Source of the DNA: Vibrio sp. 99-70-13A1
GTDB taxonomy: Bacteria; Pseudomonadota; Gammaproteobacteria; Enterobacterales; Vibrionaceae
Length of the DNA stretch: 52,700 nucleotides
Assembly (NCBI RefSeq): GCF_013114625.1
Contig: NZ_VTXD01000034.1
Coordinates: forward strand, 1-52,700
Direction: 5' to 3'
The translations under genes and the position numbers were made by a program. Position 1 is the stretch's first letter. Every line of letters begins with the position of its first letter. The notes under the pieces are model-generated. The model saw only the letters and a program-made list of their open reading frames with translations. It made no database searches and was not told where the DNA came from. Positions 26,498 through 34,312 of the stretch are shown here, in pieces.

Positions 26498-27054
26498 TCA
26501 CTCAATCAGTAAGACCAGATACTGGTGATAGAGAAGGGAAATGGGTCGGATTCATTATTGTCTTGATCCTTGCGTTCGCTACGGTTGCTATTCCATTTCA
26601 TCAAGCAAACACTCAAATCGAACACGTTGAACAACACCAAATATTAGTGACAGATGTTAAGAAAGAAAACCTGGCTATGCTGTCTGAACTAAGGCTTGCC
26701 CACGAAGAAATCCGAGACATTTATCTAGACAACGATGGCGAGTGGCCAAGTGTCAACTTTTTAGAAGACGAGTGGATCGCACCGTTCGTGAAAGATCAAA
26801 GTTGGAAACGTAAAGGGCAACATCTTTGGACTCATGTTGGAAATGGTTACTATTTTTCTGCACCTTCTCAATCAGGTGCTGCAAACGCATTTTTGTTAAA
26901 CACCAATGTGATGTCACCTGATATATGGATATCTCTCGGGGGAAGCCTAGAAGCACCGAGCTCTTATGAGATCGAGTATTTAAAGTCATTAGGCTGGAAA
27001 CAAGTTGTCACTGCTGCAAGTGAACCCAAAAACAAATTAAATGATGTTCATTAA
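26494..27054 (+). CDS. Single-pass membrane protein, FpvK-like position (DUF6162-type, tentative)
   Basis: 186-aa protein with a short cytoplasmic tail, one membrane helix near 17-35 (WVGFIIVLILAFATVAI), then a periplasmic helical and mixed domain (LAMLSELRLAHEEIRDIY, GEWPSVNFLEDEWIAPFV, GNGYYFSAPSQSGAANAFLL). The periplasmic stalk is histidine-containing (FHQANTQIEHVEQHQ). It overlaps the preceding gene by four bases and sits 15 bases before the binding-protein gene. The DUF6162 label is from memory and should be checked. Similar anchored proteins precede metal-type ABC importers. Confidence 0.65.
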   Translation: MITQSVRPDTGDREGKWVGFIIVLILAFATVAIPFHQANTQIEHVEQHQILVTDVKKENLAMLSELRLAHEEIRDIYLDNDGEWPSVNFLEDEWIAPFVKDQSWKRKGQHLWTHVGNGYYFSAPSQSGAANAFLLNTNVMSPDIWISLGGSLEAPSSYEIEYLKSLGWKQVVTAASEPKNKLNDVH

Positions 27055-27069
27055 AAATAGAGATTTATC

Positions 27070-28074
27070 ATGCGAGTTTTAACTGTATTCATTGCTTTTC
27101 TTTCTGTGTTTACCACGTCGAGCCTACAAGCCACAGCACTTTCATCATTAGACGAACAATTAGATAGCAATTTAATAGACAGCAATAAGATTACAATCGG
27201 TATCACGCTGCAACCCTATTACAGCTATGTCAAAGCTGTGGTTGGTGATAAAGCAAACATACTCCCATTGGTTGATGCTGGCTTTAACCCACACAATTAT
27301 TTACCTCAACCCAACGACTTAAAACGCTTGAGTATGATGGATGCCATTATAGTGAATGGCATTGGGCATGATGATTTTGCATTAAAGGTTATTGATGCGT
27401 CACAACGTAACGATTTGGTTGTGATTGAAGCAAATAGAGAAGTACCTTTACTTCCTGCACTCGGTCAATCTGTTGGTCAAGGTGCGGTAAACCCGCATAC
27501 GTTTGTAGGTTTATCAACAACAATTCAAAAGGTGTACACCATTGCTAGTGAAGTATCAAAACTTGACCCAGATAACGCCTCTTTTTATCGCAAAAATGCA
27601 CGCAAGTACGCGAAGCATTTTCGCTTTATGAAACGCGATGCAATGCTTTCACTTGGTGAACTTGATACTTCAGGTATGAAAGTGGCCACAACTCATAATG
27701 CTTACGGGTACATCCTTCAAGAATTTGGGGTGGACGTAGTCGCGGTGATTGAGCCTGCTCATGGTGTCGAACCAAGTGCTAGCCAACTTCAAGGAACAAT
27801 TGAAAAGATTCGTGAGTCTGAAATTGATGTTCTCTTTTACGAGTTAAATATGCCTAACCGTTTTGTCGACACCATTGAAGCAGAAACCGGAGTTCAACTT
27901 TATCGATTCTCACACATGACTCATGGGGATTATGAAGATGAAAAAGTTGAAGTTGAAATGAAAAAGAATGTCGAGACTCTTATTGAAGCGATGAAATTTG
28001 CAGCCAGTAATCAGGCTAACTCACCCCAACAAGACCAGAAGATTAAACAAGTAAGTAAGTCGGGTGGTTTGTAA
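27070..28074 (+). CDS. Metal-binding periplasmic protein of ABC importer (ZnuA/FpvC-like)
   Basis: 334-aa cluster A-I (ZnuA/TroA-type) binding protein with a signal peptide to about residue 22. Expected metal-ligand histidines are H75 (NPHNYLPQP), H143 (NPHTFVG) and H209 (THNAYGY). An acidic/histidine segment HMTHGDYED near 282-290 could give the fourth. The domain-linking helix (SFYRKNARKYAKHFRFMKRD) is typical. The fold usually binds Zn or Mn. In this gene context, next to siderophore genes, FpvC-like binding of released ferrous iron is more likely, but true zinc uptake cannot be excluded. Confidence 0.85.
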   Translation: MRVLTVFIAFLSVFTTSSLQATALSSLDEQLDSNLIDSNKITIGITLQPYYSYVKAVVGDKANILPLVDAGFNPHNYLPQPNDLKRLSMMDAIIVNGIGHDDFALKVIDASQRNDLVVIEANREVPLLPALGQSVGQGAVNPHTFVGLSTTIQKVYTIASEVSKLDPDNASFYRKNARKYAKHFRFMKRDAMLSLGELDTSGMKVATTHNAYGYILQEFGVDVVAVIEPAHGVEPSASQLQGTIEKIRESEIDVLFYELNMPNRFVDTIEAETGVQLYRFSHMTHGDYEDEKVEVEMKKNVETLIEAMKFAASNQANSPQQDQKIKQVSKSGGL

Positions 28075-28808
28075 TGATTGGTCCTTCAATCTCAATTAAT
28101 AATCTTGGTCTTCAATATGATAACAACATCATTTTGGAAAAAATCTCTGTAGATTTTGAACCAGGTAAATGCCACGTAGTAATGGGACCAAATGGAGGAG
28201 GTAAAACATCGCTGCTTCGTTCTGTTCTTGGGCTCACTCCATTCTCTGGGGACATAAAGATCCATTGGCCTTCAAAGCCGAGCATTGGCTATGTTCCACA
28301 AAAGGCCATCTTCGAATCCAGTTTGCCTTTGACTGTAATGGACTTTGTTTTACTCAACCAAACTCGTACGCCCTTATTTTGGCGTCGTAAATCAAAACAA
28401 CTTGATACCGCTCTTGAACAATTAGATCGCGTAGGCATGGCAAGCCGTTCTGATCGCCGAATGGGGCAATTATCTGGTGGTGAACAGCAGAGGGTGTTAT
28501 TTGCTCAAGCGCTTTTAGATAACCCAAGTTTATTAGTGTTGGATGAACCAACCACAGGTATGGATGAACAAGGGGTTCGCTATTTAGAAACTCTTATAAA
28601 AGAGTGTGTTGATGAGGGACGAACCATTTTAGCGGTTCATCATGATGTGACAGCGGTTCGTCGCTTAGAAGCTAATGTACATGTGGTTAATCGAGGCTTA
28701 GTTGAAAGTGGCACTCATGAACAAGTCTTACACCCATCAAAAATTGAAAGCTTGTTCCAACATTATACGAGTACTTCAAACATTAAAAATACAGCTGAGG
28801 TAGCGTAA
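28074..28808 (+). CDS. Metal ABC importer ATPase (ZnuC/FpvD-like)
   Basis: 244-aa ATPase with Walker A GPNGGGKTS (about residue 38), Q-loop YVPQKA, signature LSGGEQQRVL, Walker B LLVLDEPTTGMD and switch histidine AVHHDVTAV. It is of the manganese/zinc/iron chelate type. Its ATG shares a base with the stop of the binding-protein gene (TAATG), and its stop does the same with the permease gene, so the three subunits are translationally coupled. Confidence 0.9.
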   Translation: MIGPSISINNLGLQYDNNIILEKISVDFEPGKCHVVMGPNGGGKTSLLRSVLGLTPFSGDIKIHWPSKPSIGYVPQKAIFESSLPLTVMDFVLLNQTRTPLFWRRKSKQLDTALEQLDRVGMASRSDRRMGQLSGGEQQRVLFAQALLDNPSLLVLDEPTTGMDEQGVRYLETLIKECVDEGRTILAVHHDVTAVRRLEANVHVVNRGLVESGTHEQVLHPSKIESLFQHYTSTSNIKNTAEVA

Positions 28809-29683
28809 TGGAATGGTTACGACAAATCGCCATCATGGGTGTGGAAGCAGGCTGGTTAAGCGATAGCTTCATGTATGCATTCATGGTTAACGCCTTGGTT
28901 GCAGCTTTACTTCTAGGACCATTACTTGGTGGGCTAGGGACGCTTGTTATTGCCAAACGACTCGCTTTCTTTTCTGAAGCTGTGGGTCACGCTGCTTTAA
29001 CAGGGATTGCAATCGGCGTGCTACTTGGAGAGCCAGCCGAAAACCCAATCATAGGCTTGTTCAGCTTCTGTATGATTTTTGCTTTGCTACTTCACTTTGT
29101 AAGAAATAGAACCAATGTGCCATACGACACGCTTGTGGGCGTATTTTTAGCGCTTGCTTTAGCGGTTGGTGCCGCCTTATTAATGTATGTCGCGCGTAAG
29201 ATAAATATCCATATGCTAGAGAATGTCTTGTTTGGTTCGATCCTCACGGTAACTGATCAAGATTTAGCGATATTAGCGGCGAGTTGTTTCATCATAATCG
29301 TACTGCTTATCCCTACGTTCAATCGCATTTTATTAACTTGTATTAGCCCTGATATCGCGAAAGTTCGTGGCTATAACACCAGTTTTTATGATTACTTATT
29401 TGTGATGATGATTACGTTAGTGACCATAGCTGCAGTAAAAATCGTTGGTGCAGTCTTAGTTGGAGCATTATTGCTCATTCCCGGTGCTACCGCGCGTTTA
29501 CTGACTAAACGAATGGGAAGCTTTGTGCTGCTTTCTGCTTTACTCGCGACAATTGCTTGTTTGGTAGGAACGATATTGCCTATGGAACTTGACCTTCCAG
29601 TGCCTTCAGGCGCATCAATTATCATTGTTTCCGCAGTCTTTTTCTTGTCTGCAACATTCTACCGAATTATAAGAAAGGCTTAA
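28808..29683 (+). CDS. Metal ABC importer permease (ZnuB/FpvE-like)
   Basis: 291-aa ABC-3 family permease with about eight membrane helices. Family features include FFSEAVGHAALTGIAIG near residue 55, the LENVLFGSILTVT loop, and VKIVGAVLVGALLLIPGATARLL in the C-terminal half. It forms the membrane channel for the cation delivered by the binding protein at 27070. It is coupled to the ATPase gene by a TAATG overlap and followed two bases later by the second binding protein. Confidence 0.9.
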   Translation: MEWLRQIAIMGVEAGWLSDSFMYAFMVNALVAALLLGPLLGGLGTLVIAKRLAFFSEAVGHAALTGIAIGVLLGEPAENPIIGLFSFCMIFALLLHFVRNRTNVPYDTLVGVFLALALAVGAALLMYVARKINIHMLENVLFGSILTVTDQDLAILAASCFIIIVLLIPTFNRILLTCISPDIAKVRGYNTSFYDYLFVMMITLVTIAAVKIVGAVLVGALLLIPGATARLLTKRMGSFVLLSALLATIACLVGTILPMELDLPVPSGASIIIVSAVFFLSATFYRIIRKA

Positions 29684-29685
29684 AA

Positions 29686-30576
29686 ATGACCTCTTTATTC
29701 ACTAGGGCTTCTTCTACGCTAGCTTTAATCACTGTGCTTCTTACCCCTCAGTTTGTATTTGCTCAAGATATTTTGACCGCTACACCTGTGACTTATGCAC
29801 TGGCGACTGAGTTAACGAAGAAAACCAACATCACGACCCAGTACTTACCTCCTAAGCGCTATGGTATTGAACGTTTACCCAACTGGTTCAGTACCAAAGG
29901 CGAAAAGAAAGCCATTGAGTCAGGCAAGAATGCTACGGTAGCCATTACGCTTTCATCAGTATGGAAGGCTGATCCTACCTATGTATATGCAAGGCAGGGT
30001 AATGTTCGATTGATCGAGGTTGATGCCGCACAGGCAATTACACCACGCGCGCAAGGGGTCGCTGCTATTACACTATCAAGTGGCGAAGTGTCTAAATTCG
30101 TTTGGCTAAATCCAACTAACTTGACTCGTATGGCATCAATTGTGGCGGATGATTTGAAGAAAGTATGGCCGAAATATTCAGACACGATTGATGCAAACTT
30201 GCAGCGAGTCATGTTGGAAGTTCGCGAGTTGATCAACCAACAGCAAGCGATCTTATTAGATCGAGAAGTGGATGCCGTTGTACTTTTATCTGAAAGCTTA
30301 GAAGACTTTGTTTCTGGCAATCAATTGTTTGTTGAAGATAGGATTTTCACCGCAGAGCTTGAATGGAATAAGGCTCAGAAAACAGAGTTACAGTCGCTAT
30401 TTAATGAAGATGATTCCTTGTGGTTAGTCACATCTAAAAAGCCTTCGAAAATATTGAAATCACTCGTACCAGAAAACAAAATTCTAGTTATTGATTCAGT
30501 AGATCGTTGGGGGAAGAAGGGTATCTCTAGCGATAAAGTATTCTCGCGTTGGGAAATTATTCCTAACAGTCAATAA
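29686..30576 (+). CDS. Second ZnuA-fold binding protein without histidine (FpvF-like)
   Basis: 296-aa exported protein with a signal peptide to about 26 (VFAQ-DI). The layout matches cluster A-I binding proteins, including a central helix after FVWLNPTNLTRMASIVADDL that resembles the ZnuA linker region. However, the sequence contains no histidine and no cysteine, so the usual metal site is absent. In P. aeruginosa, FpvCDEF uses two binding proteins, FpvC for metal and FpvF for the siderophore. This protein fits the FpvF role by position (last gene, after the permease) and by lacking metal ligands. A strong terminator follows. Confidence 0.75.
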   Translation: MTSLFTRASSTLALITVLLTPQFVFAQDILTATPVTYALATELTKKTNITTQYLPPKRYGIERLPNWFSTKGEKKAIESGKNATVAITLSSVWKADPTYVYARQGNVRLIEVDAAQAITPRAQGVAAITLSSGEVSKFVWLNPTNLTRMASIVADDLKKVWPKYSDTIDANLQRVMLEVRELINQQQAILLDREVDAVVLLSESLEDFVSGNQLFVEDRIFTAELEWNKAQKTELQSLFNEDDSLWLVTSKKPSKILKSLVPENKILVIDSVDRWGKKGISSDKVFSRWEIIPNSQ

Positions 30577-30632
30577 AGCTTATGCCTGTATTAAAACTGA
30601 GCACTTGCGTTTTAACTGAGTAGATAGCATAT

Positions 30633-30666
30633 AAAATGCAGCAGGTTATCAGCCTGCTGCATTTTT
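30633..30666 (+). terminator. Bidirectional terminator
   Basis: A perfect 13-bp stem, AAAATGCAGCAGG (30633-30645) / CCTGCTGCATTTT (30653-30665), has a seven-base loop and A/T runs on both sides. It serves the ABC block on the plus strand and the FIST chemoreceptor gene on the minus strand. Confidence 0.9.
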
Positions 30667-30706
30667 ATTTATTCCGAGATAGTTGTCTGAGTAAGTTTTA
30701 CGTCTT

Positions 30707-32674
30707 TTAAGAAACGAGTAGTTGATTCAATTTTTCTTGCTGACTTTCTATGGCCGACATTTTTTGGATGGCTTCCTCAACCAGATCTAATGCATCTTCT
30801 GCCGCTTTCTCTGACGCTTTTGATTCATCTTTTATCGCTGAACAAAGGTTATTTGCACCATCAACTAACTCGATTTGTTCTAGAGTGGATGATTGAACGT
30901 TATTAACCAATTCACCAATATCTACACTATAAGTATTGAGTTGAGTGACTATTTCACTATTGACGCTGACATCTTGTTTAGTCCTCACGGCTAAACTTCT
31001 CACTTCGTCAGCGACAACTGCAAACCCTCTTCCTTGTTCGCCAGCTCTTGCAGCTTCAATCGCAGCATTCAAAGCCAATAGGTTAGTTTGATCGGCAATG
31101 CTGGTGATAGATGAAAACGCACTAGTAATGTCAGAAGCATTCGAACCTAAAGTATCAATCATCTTTATTAATTGTTCACGTTGATCAGATTGAGTATGGG
31201 TAATCTTAGCAACATGCTCCAAATAGTCATTTAGCTGATGCTGCTTACCTTGCAACGCCAAAGACATAGACGCGAGTGCCCTGAGTGATTGAGAGCAATT
31301 GGTAATGATGGGATTGTACTCAGAAATTTGCGCGAGCATGTTTCTTTGAATGTTATTCATATAGCGCTCAGCGTTAACTTCCGATTGAGAATGGAACTTA
31401 ACAAACCTTGCAAGCGTTGAAGGATAATGGGTGACTGATTTATGGTGATTACCGGTACGCTTATAAATGGTAATCGACACATTTGTGCAGTTTGAATGAA
31501 CATAGCATGTTTCACCAAAGCTTGAGTAGCCAGCGGTTGGAACATCAAACTTGGTTGCTTTTAGCTCCTGTTCAGTGCTTCCTATACGTCTTAGGACACA
31601 ATCTATCGCAATTGTGGTAATTGGCTGCCCTTGAATTTCAGACAAAAATTGTTTGTTGGATCGCTGTGTTGAAGAGGCGAGACTGTCAGAACTTACTAAA
31701 GAGATTTCTTCACCAAACGTTAAATCCGAGAACAAATTTAGAGAATTCTCGTTGCCATTAACACTGGCTACGCTTCGAACAAATTTTTCGCCTTCGCTGG
31801 TCTCTATAACAAAATGCTTGCCAGTTAATGCATTTTGAAGATTGTCAGGAGAACATTTGAGAACATCACATAGATGCTCAACTGGCGATGTTATCTCATT
31901 ATTGTTTAAGATTATTTTAGACAAAGTTCGCGTAACATTATTAGATTTAGCGACAGTAAATTTGGTATGAACAGTACCGGATACTGAGTGTGTATGATGG
32001 AACGCGTAAGCATAATCAGGATGAAGTTTAATAAGCATTAACAGCGCTTTATTACTGCATGGCTTTCCATTTAATCCAAAATCTGCTCTTGTGAAATCAA
32101 GCTTTCCTCCAGCGCTACCACCAATTAACGGGACTTCTATTTTTCCGCTGTTATAGGCAGCTCTTAAAAACTGATTCTCCATAGCATTTAAGCCAGTAAA
32201 ACAAGTGTAGGCAAAGGTATCAGTATGGTTTTGCTCGACTTGCCAATTCAGAGACTTTATTGCCTTTGTCATGGTTGTTATGTGGCGGTCAATATCGGTT
32301 TCTAGAGTGTGTTTAGGTATATCAACCAGTTGTGGTTCACACTGGATAAACATTTTCTGAGAGAAAATATGAAGAACGACTTCACCACCGTCATAAGCGG
32401 AAGCCGTTGTTGAACTCAAGTTACCTGCGCTCATAATGGTGACGCAATGTGCGCCAATAGATTTAAACACGCACCCTAAATCAGCCGTTACTTGATCAAA
32501 TTTCGAATGATTTGAGACGTAAGCCAAACATAGCGTAGGTTTTTCAACCGTGTTTAATATGTCTTCTGCTTTGGGTAGTGAACTCGTGGTATGTGAGAGG
32601 ATGACAGAGTGGGGCAATACATCTTGAGCACTTTGTGAGCTTCTATTAGTTATTCTTTTTATTAAATTTAACAT
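30707..32674 (-). CDS. Soluble FIST-domain methyl-accepting chemotaxis protein
   Basis: 655-aa cytoplasmic chemoreceptor with no membrane segment. The N-terminal half is a FIST sensory module (FIST-N near 30-230 with PLIGGSAGGKLDF, then FIST-C to about 400 ending near VPTAGYSSFGE). The C-terminal part is a methyl-accepting signalling domain with the conserved hairpin tip ADQTNLLALNAAIEAARAG and FAVVADEVRSLAVRT. FIST domains are thought to sense small ligands such as amino acids. It is transcribed alone, convergent with the iron block. Confidence 0.9.
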   Translation of the reverse strand: MLNLIKRITNRSSQSAQDVLPHSVILSHTTSSLPKAEDILNTVEKPTLCLAYVSNHSKFDQVTADLGCVFKSIGAHCVTIMSAGNLSSTTASAYDGGEVVLHIFSQKMFIQCEPQLVDIPKHTLETDIDRHITTMTKAIKSLNWQVEQNHTDTFAYTCFTGLNAMENQFLRAAYNSGKIEVPLIGGSAGGKLDFTRADFGLNGKPCSNKALLMLIKLHPDYAYAFHHTHSVSGTVHTKFTVAKSNNVTRTLSKIILNNNEITSPVEHLCDVLKCSPDNLQNALTGKHFVIETSEGEKFVRSVASVNGNENSLNLFSDLTFGEEISLVSSDSLASSTQRSNKQFLSEIQGQPITTIAIDCVLRRIGSTEQELKATKFDVPTAGYSSFGETCYVHSNCTNVSITIYKRTGNHHKSVTHYPSTLARFVKFHSQSEVNAERYMNNIQRNMLAQISEYNPIITNCSQSLRALASMSLALQGKQHQLNDYLEHVAKITHTQSDQREQLIKMIDTLGSNASDITSAFSSITSIADQTNLLALNAAIEAARAGEQGRGFAVVADEVRSLAVRTKQDVSVNSEIVTQLNTYSVDIGELVNNVQSSTLEQIELVDGANNLCSAIKDESKASEKAAEDALDLVEEAIQKMSAIESQQEKLNQLLVS

Positions 32675-32998
32675 CCAGCGTCCTGACTTGTTTCTGATTG
32701 ATTCTCTTAGCGAAATTAATAATTGTGTAGAGAAACGAGATGTTATTTAAATTATCAGATCAGATGTAAAGCCATAATTATAATATGGGTAAATAAGCGC
32801 TAGATCAGGATTGGTTTTTAATATATTTAAACTATGTCACAATTTGCATATTGAAGGGTAAAGGCGTGGTCAGGTACAGCTTTGAATTTTCCGTGCAGGA
32901 AAATGTAAACGTGTTTATAAAAAGTCAAAAGTGACGATGAAAAGTTAAACATGCCTATAAAGAATGGGGAATTTAGTATAGGCATGTTTTGAGTCAAT
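32675..32998. other. Gap between FIST chemoreceptor and DUF2986 genes
   Basis: 324 bases with no gene recognised. The left part should hold the chemoreceptor promoter (minus strand). There is a small inverted repeat ATTTTCC/GGAAAAT near 32886-32904 with no T-run. At the right end lies the DUF2986 terminator. A small RNA cannot be excluded. Confidence 0.55.
32947..32989 (-). terminator. Terminator of DUF2986 gene
   Basis: A perfect 13-bp inverted repeat, AAACATGCCTATA (32947-32959) / TATAGGCATGTTT (32977-32989), has a 17-base loop. On the minus strand it ends in a T-rich tail, ten bases after the DUF2986 stop. Confidence 0.75.
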
Positions 32999-33181
32999 TT
33001 AGTCAGAAACTTCGTTTGACGAAACCGCTTCTTCGTTCTGTTTCGTAGCCGCTTCTTCAGCTTCTATCTTGGCTCGTTCTGCTTTAGAAATGTAGCGAGG
33101 CTTATTGCTAGTATGCAGCTTAGCATTTGCTCTCTTTTGTTTCTTTTTTAGAATATCGTTAATTTTTTTCTTACGGTTCAT
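32999..33181 (-). CDS. DUF2986 small basic protein
   Basis: 60-aa, strongly basic N-terminal protein (MNRKKKINDILKKKQKRANA) with the DUF2986 signature NKPRYISKAERAKIE and an acidic tail. This small family is found mostly in Vibrionaceae, Shewanella and relatives; no function is known. The basic half could contact nucleic acid. It is divergent from the acetyltransferase gene. Confidence 0.88.
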   Translation of the reverse strand: MNRKKKINDILKKKQKRANAKLHTSNKPRYISKAERAKIEAEEAATKQNEEAVSSNEVSD

Positions 33182-33271
33182 TGCTGCATAGCCTTGTATT
33201 TAGTTAATGCGGTGGAGGATAATCATTTTAGCCGCAGAACTCAATAAATGAGTGTATTTCGATGGAGAATG

Positions 33272-33850
33272 ATGTCAATGCAACCACTTACCACTGAGCG
33301 TTTAAATTTACGAATGATCACGCATGATGATTCCGATTTTATTCAAGCTTTATACAACACCGAAGATTTCTTAAACGACATTGGTGATAAAGGCATTGAT
33401 TCTCCTAAATCGGCAATGAGTTACATAGAAAATAATATTTTGAAGATGTTTGAAGATAAAGGTGTGTGTTTATTGTTGGTTGAAGATAAACATACCTTAT
33501 CTGCCCTAGGTGTTTGTGGTTTGATCAAGCGAGATACATTAGAAGCATATGATATTGGCTATGGTTACTTTCCAAGTGTCTACGGCAAAGGTATTGCTTA
33601 TGAAGCTGCGAAAGCAGTACTGGATGATGCGCAGAACAGATTAAAAATTAAAAGCCTTGTCGCGATTACCACCTCAAACAATCAGCGCAGTATAAGCCTA
33701 CTTGAACGCTTAGGGTTTAGTTTTGAAAGAGTTGAAGAGGCTTTATCAGAGTCGGTGGATCTCAATCTTTATCAGTTGAACTTTGATCGTCAATTCAGCA
33801 CCCACTCTCAACCTAACCTTGTCACTCAATCCAAGCATGGCACTCAATAA
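33272..33850 (+). CDS. GNAT N-acetyltransferase (RimJ/RimL-like)
   Basis: About 192-aa GNAT acetyltransferase, acting with acetyl-CoA on an unknown amine. It begins LTTERLNLRMITHDDSDFI, the standard RimJ/RimL opening, and has an acetyl-CoA loop YFPSVYGKGIAYEAAKAVLD and the LLERLGFSFER end motif. Several in-frame ATGs exist (33248, 33269, 33272, 33278). GGAG at 33264-33267 favours 33272 or 33278. It overlaps ygbA by one base (TAATG). Confidence 0.88.
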   Translation: MSMQPLTTERLNLRMITHDDSDFIQALYNTEDFLNDIGDKGIDSPKSAMSYIENNILKMFEDKGVCLLLVEDKHTLSALGVCGLIKRDTLEAYDIGYGYFPSVYGKGIAYEAAKAVLDDAQNRLKIKSLVAITTSNNQRSISLLERLGFSFERVEEALSESVDLNLYQLNFDRQFSTHSQPNLVTQSKHGTQ

Positions 33851-34230
33851 TGTATCAAACCAAAGATATACTCACTGGCGAACTGGCAACTGAATTTAAA
33901 ACGGTGGTCGCCATGGTTCATATTTATTGTAATGACCACCACGGAACAGTTAAGGGGCTTTGCGCGGATTGCTCGGAGTTACTGGACTATGCTGAGACTC
34001 GACTTGATCGATGCCCATATGGTGAAGCAAAACCTACCTGCAATAAGTGCCCAATTCATTGTTATAAACCTGAGCCTAAAGAACAGATGCGTTTAGTGAT
34101 GCGATATTCGGGTCCTAGAATGTTGTTAAAGCATCCTATATTAGCGATTAGACACTTATTACACGAAAGACGTACCGTGCCGTCTAAGCCTTTGCCTAAT
34201 GCCTCAAACCGACACAAAAGACTGAAATAA
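33850..34230 (+). CDS. ygbA: YgbA-like nitrous-oxide-stimulated-promoter family protein
   Basis: 126-aa protein of the YgbA family, with eight cysteines: CNDHHG, LCADC, RCPYGE, TCNKCPIHC. These plus histidines suggest a metal or iron-sulfur site. E. coli ygbA is induced by nitric oxide through NsrR and is linked to growth under nitrosative stress. It is coupled to the acetyltransferase gene by a TAATG overlap. No NsrR site was identified with confidence. NO is a by-product of nitrite metabolism, so its presence fits a nitrite-reducing genome. Confidence 0.85.
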   Translation: MYQTKDILTGELATEFKTVVAMVHIYCNDHHGTVKGLCADCSELLDYAETRLDRCPYGEAKPTCNKCPIHCYKPEPKEQMRLVMRYSGPRMLLKHPILAIRHLLHERRTVPSKPLPNASNRHKRLK

Positions 34231-34253
34231 TTTATTAGTGTAGATTCAATAAT

Positions 34254-34286
34254 AAAAGGGTGAGCACATTCATGCTCACCCTTTTT
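34254..34286 (+). terminator. Bidirectional terminator between ygbA and MATE gene
   Basis: The 13-bp perfect stem AAAAGGGTGAGCA (34254-34266) / TGCTCACCCTTTT (34273-34285) has a six-base loop and flanking A/T runs suiting both strands. Confidence 0.9.
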
Positions 34287-34312
34287 CTCAAGTTAACCTG
34301 ACTAAATGCTGT

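Noticed and set aside
27070..29683. Simple zinc importer ZnuABC.
   Set aside because: The families match, but a second histidine-free binding protein and the PepSY, DUF2271 and DUF4198 neighbours beside siderophore genes fit iron release better. Zinc remains possible.
32675..32998. Possible small RNA in the chemoreceptor-DUF2986 gap.
   Set aside because: Only a short inverted repeat and the DUF2986 terminator are visible; no promoter-plus-terminator pair was convincing.
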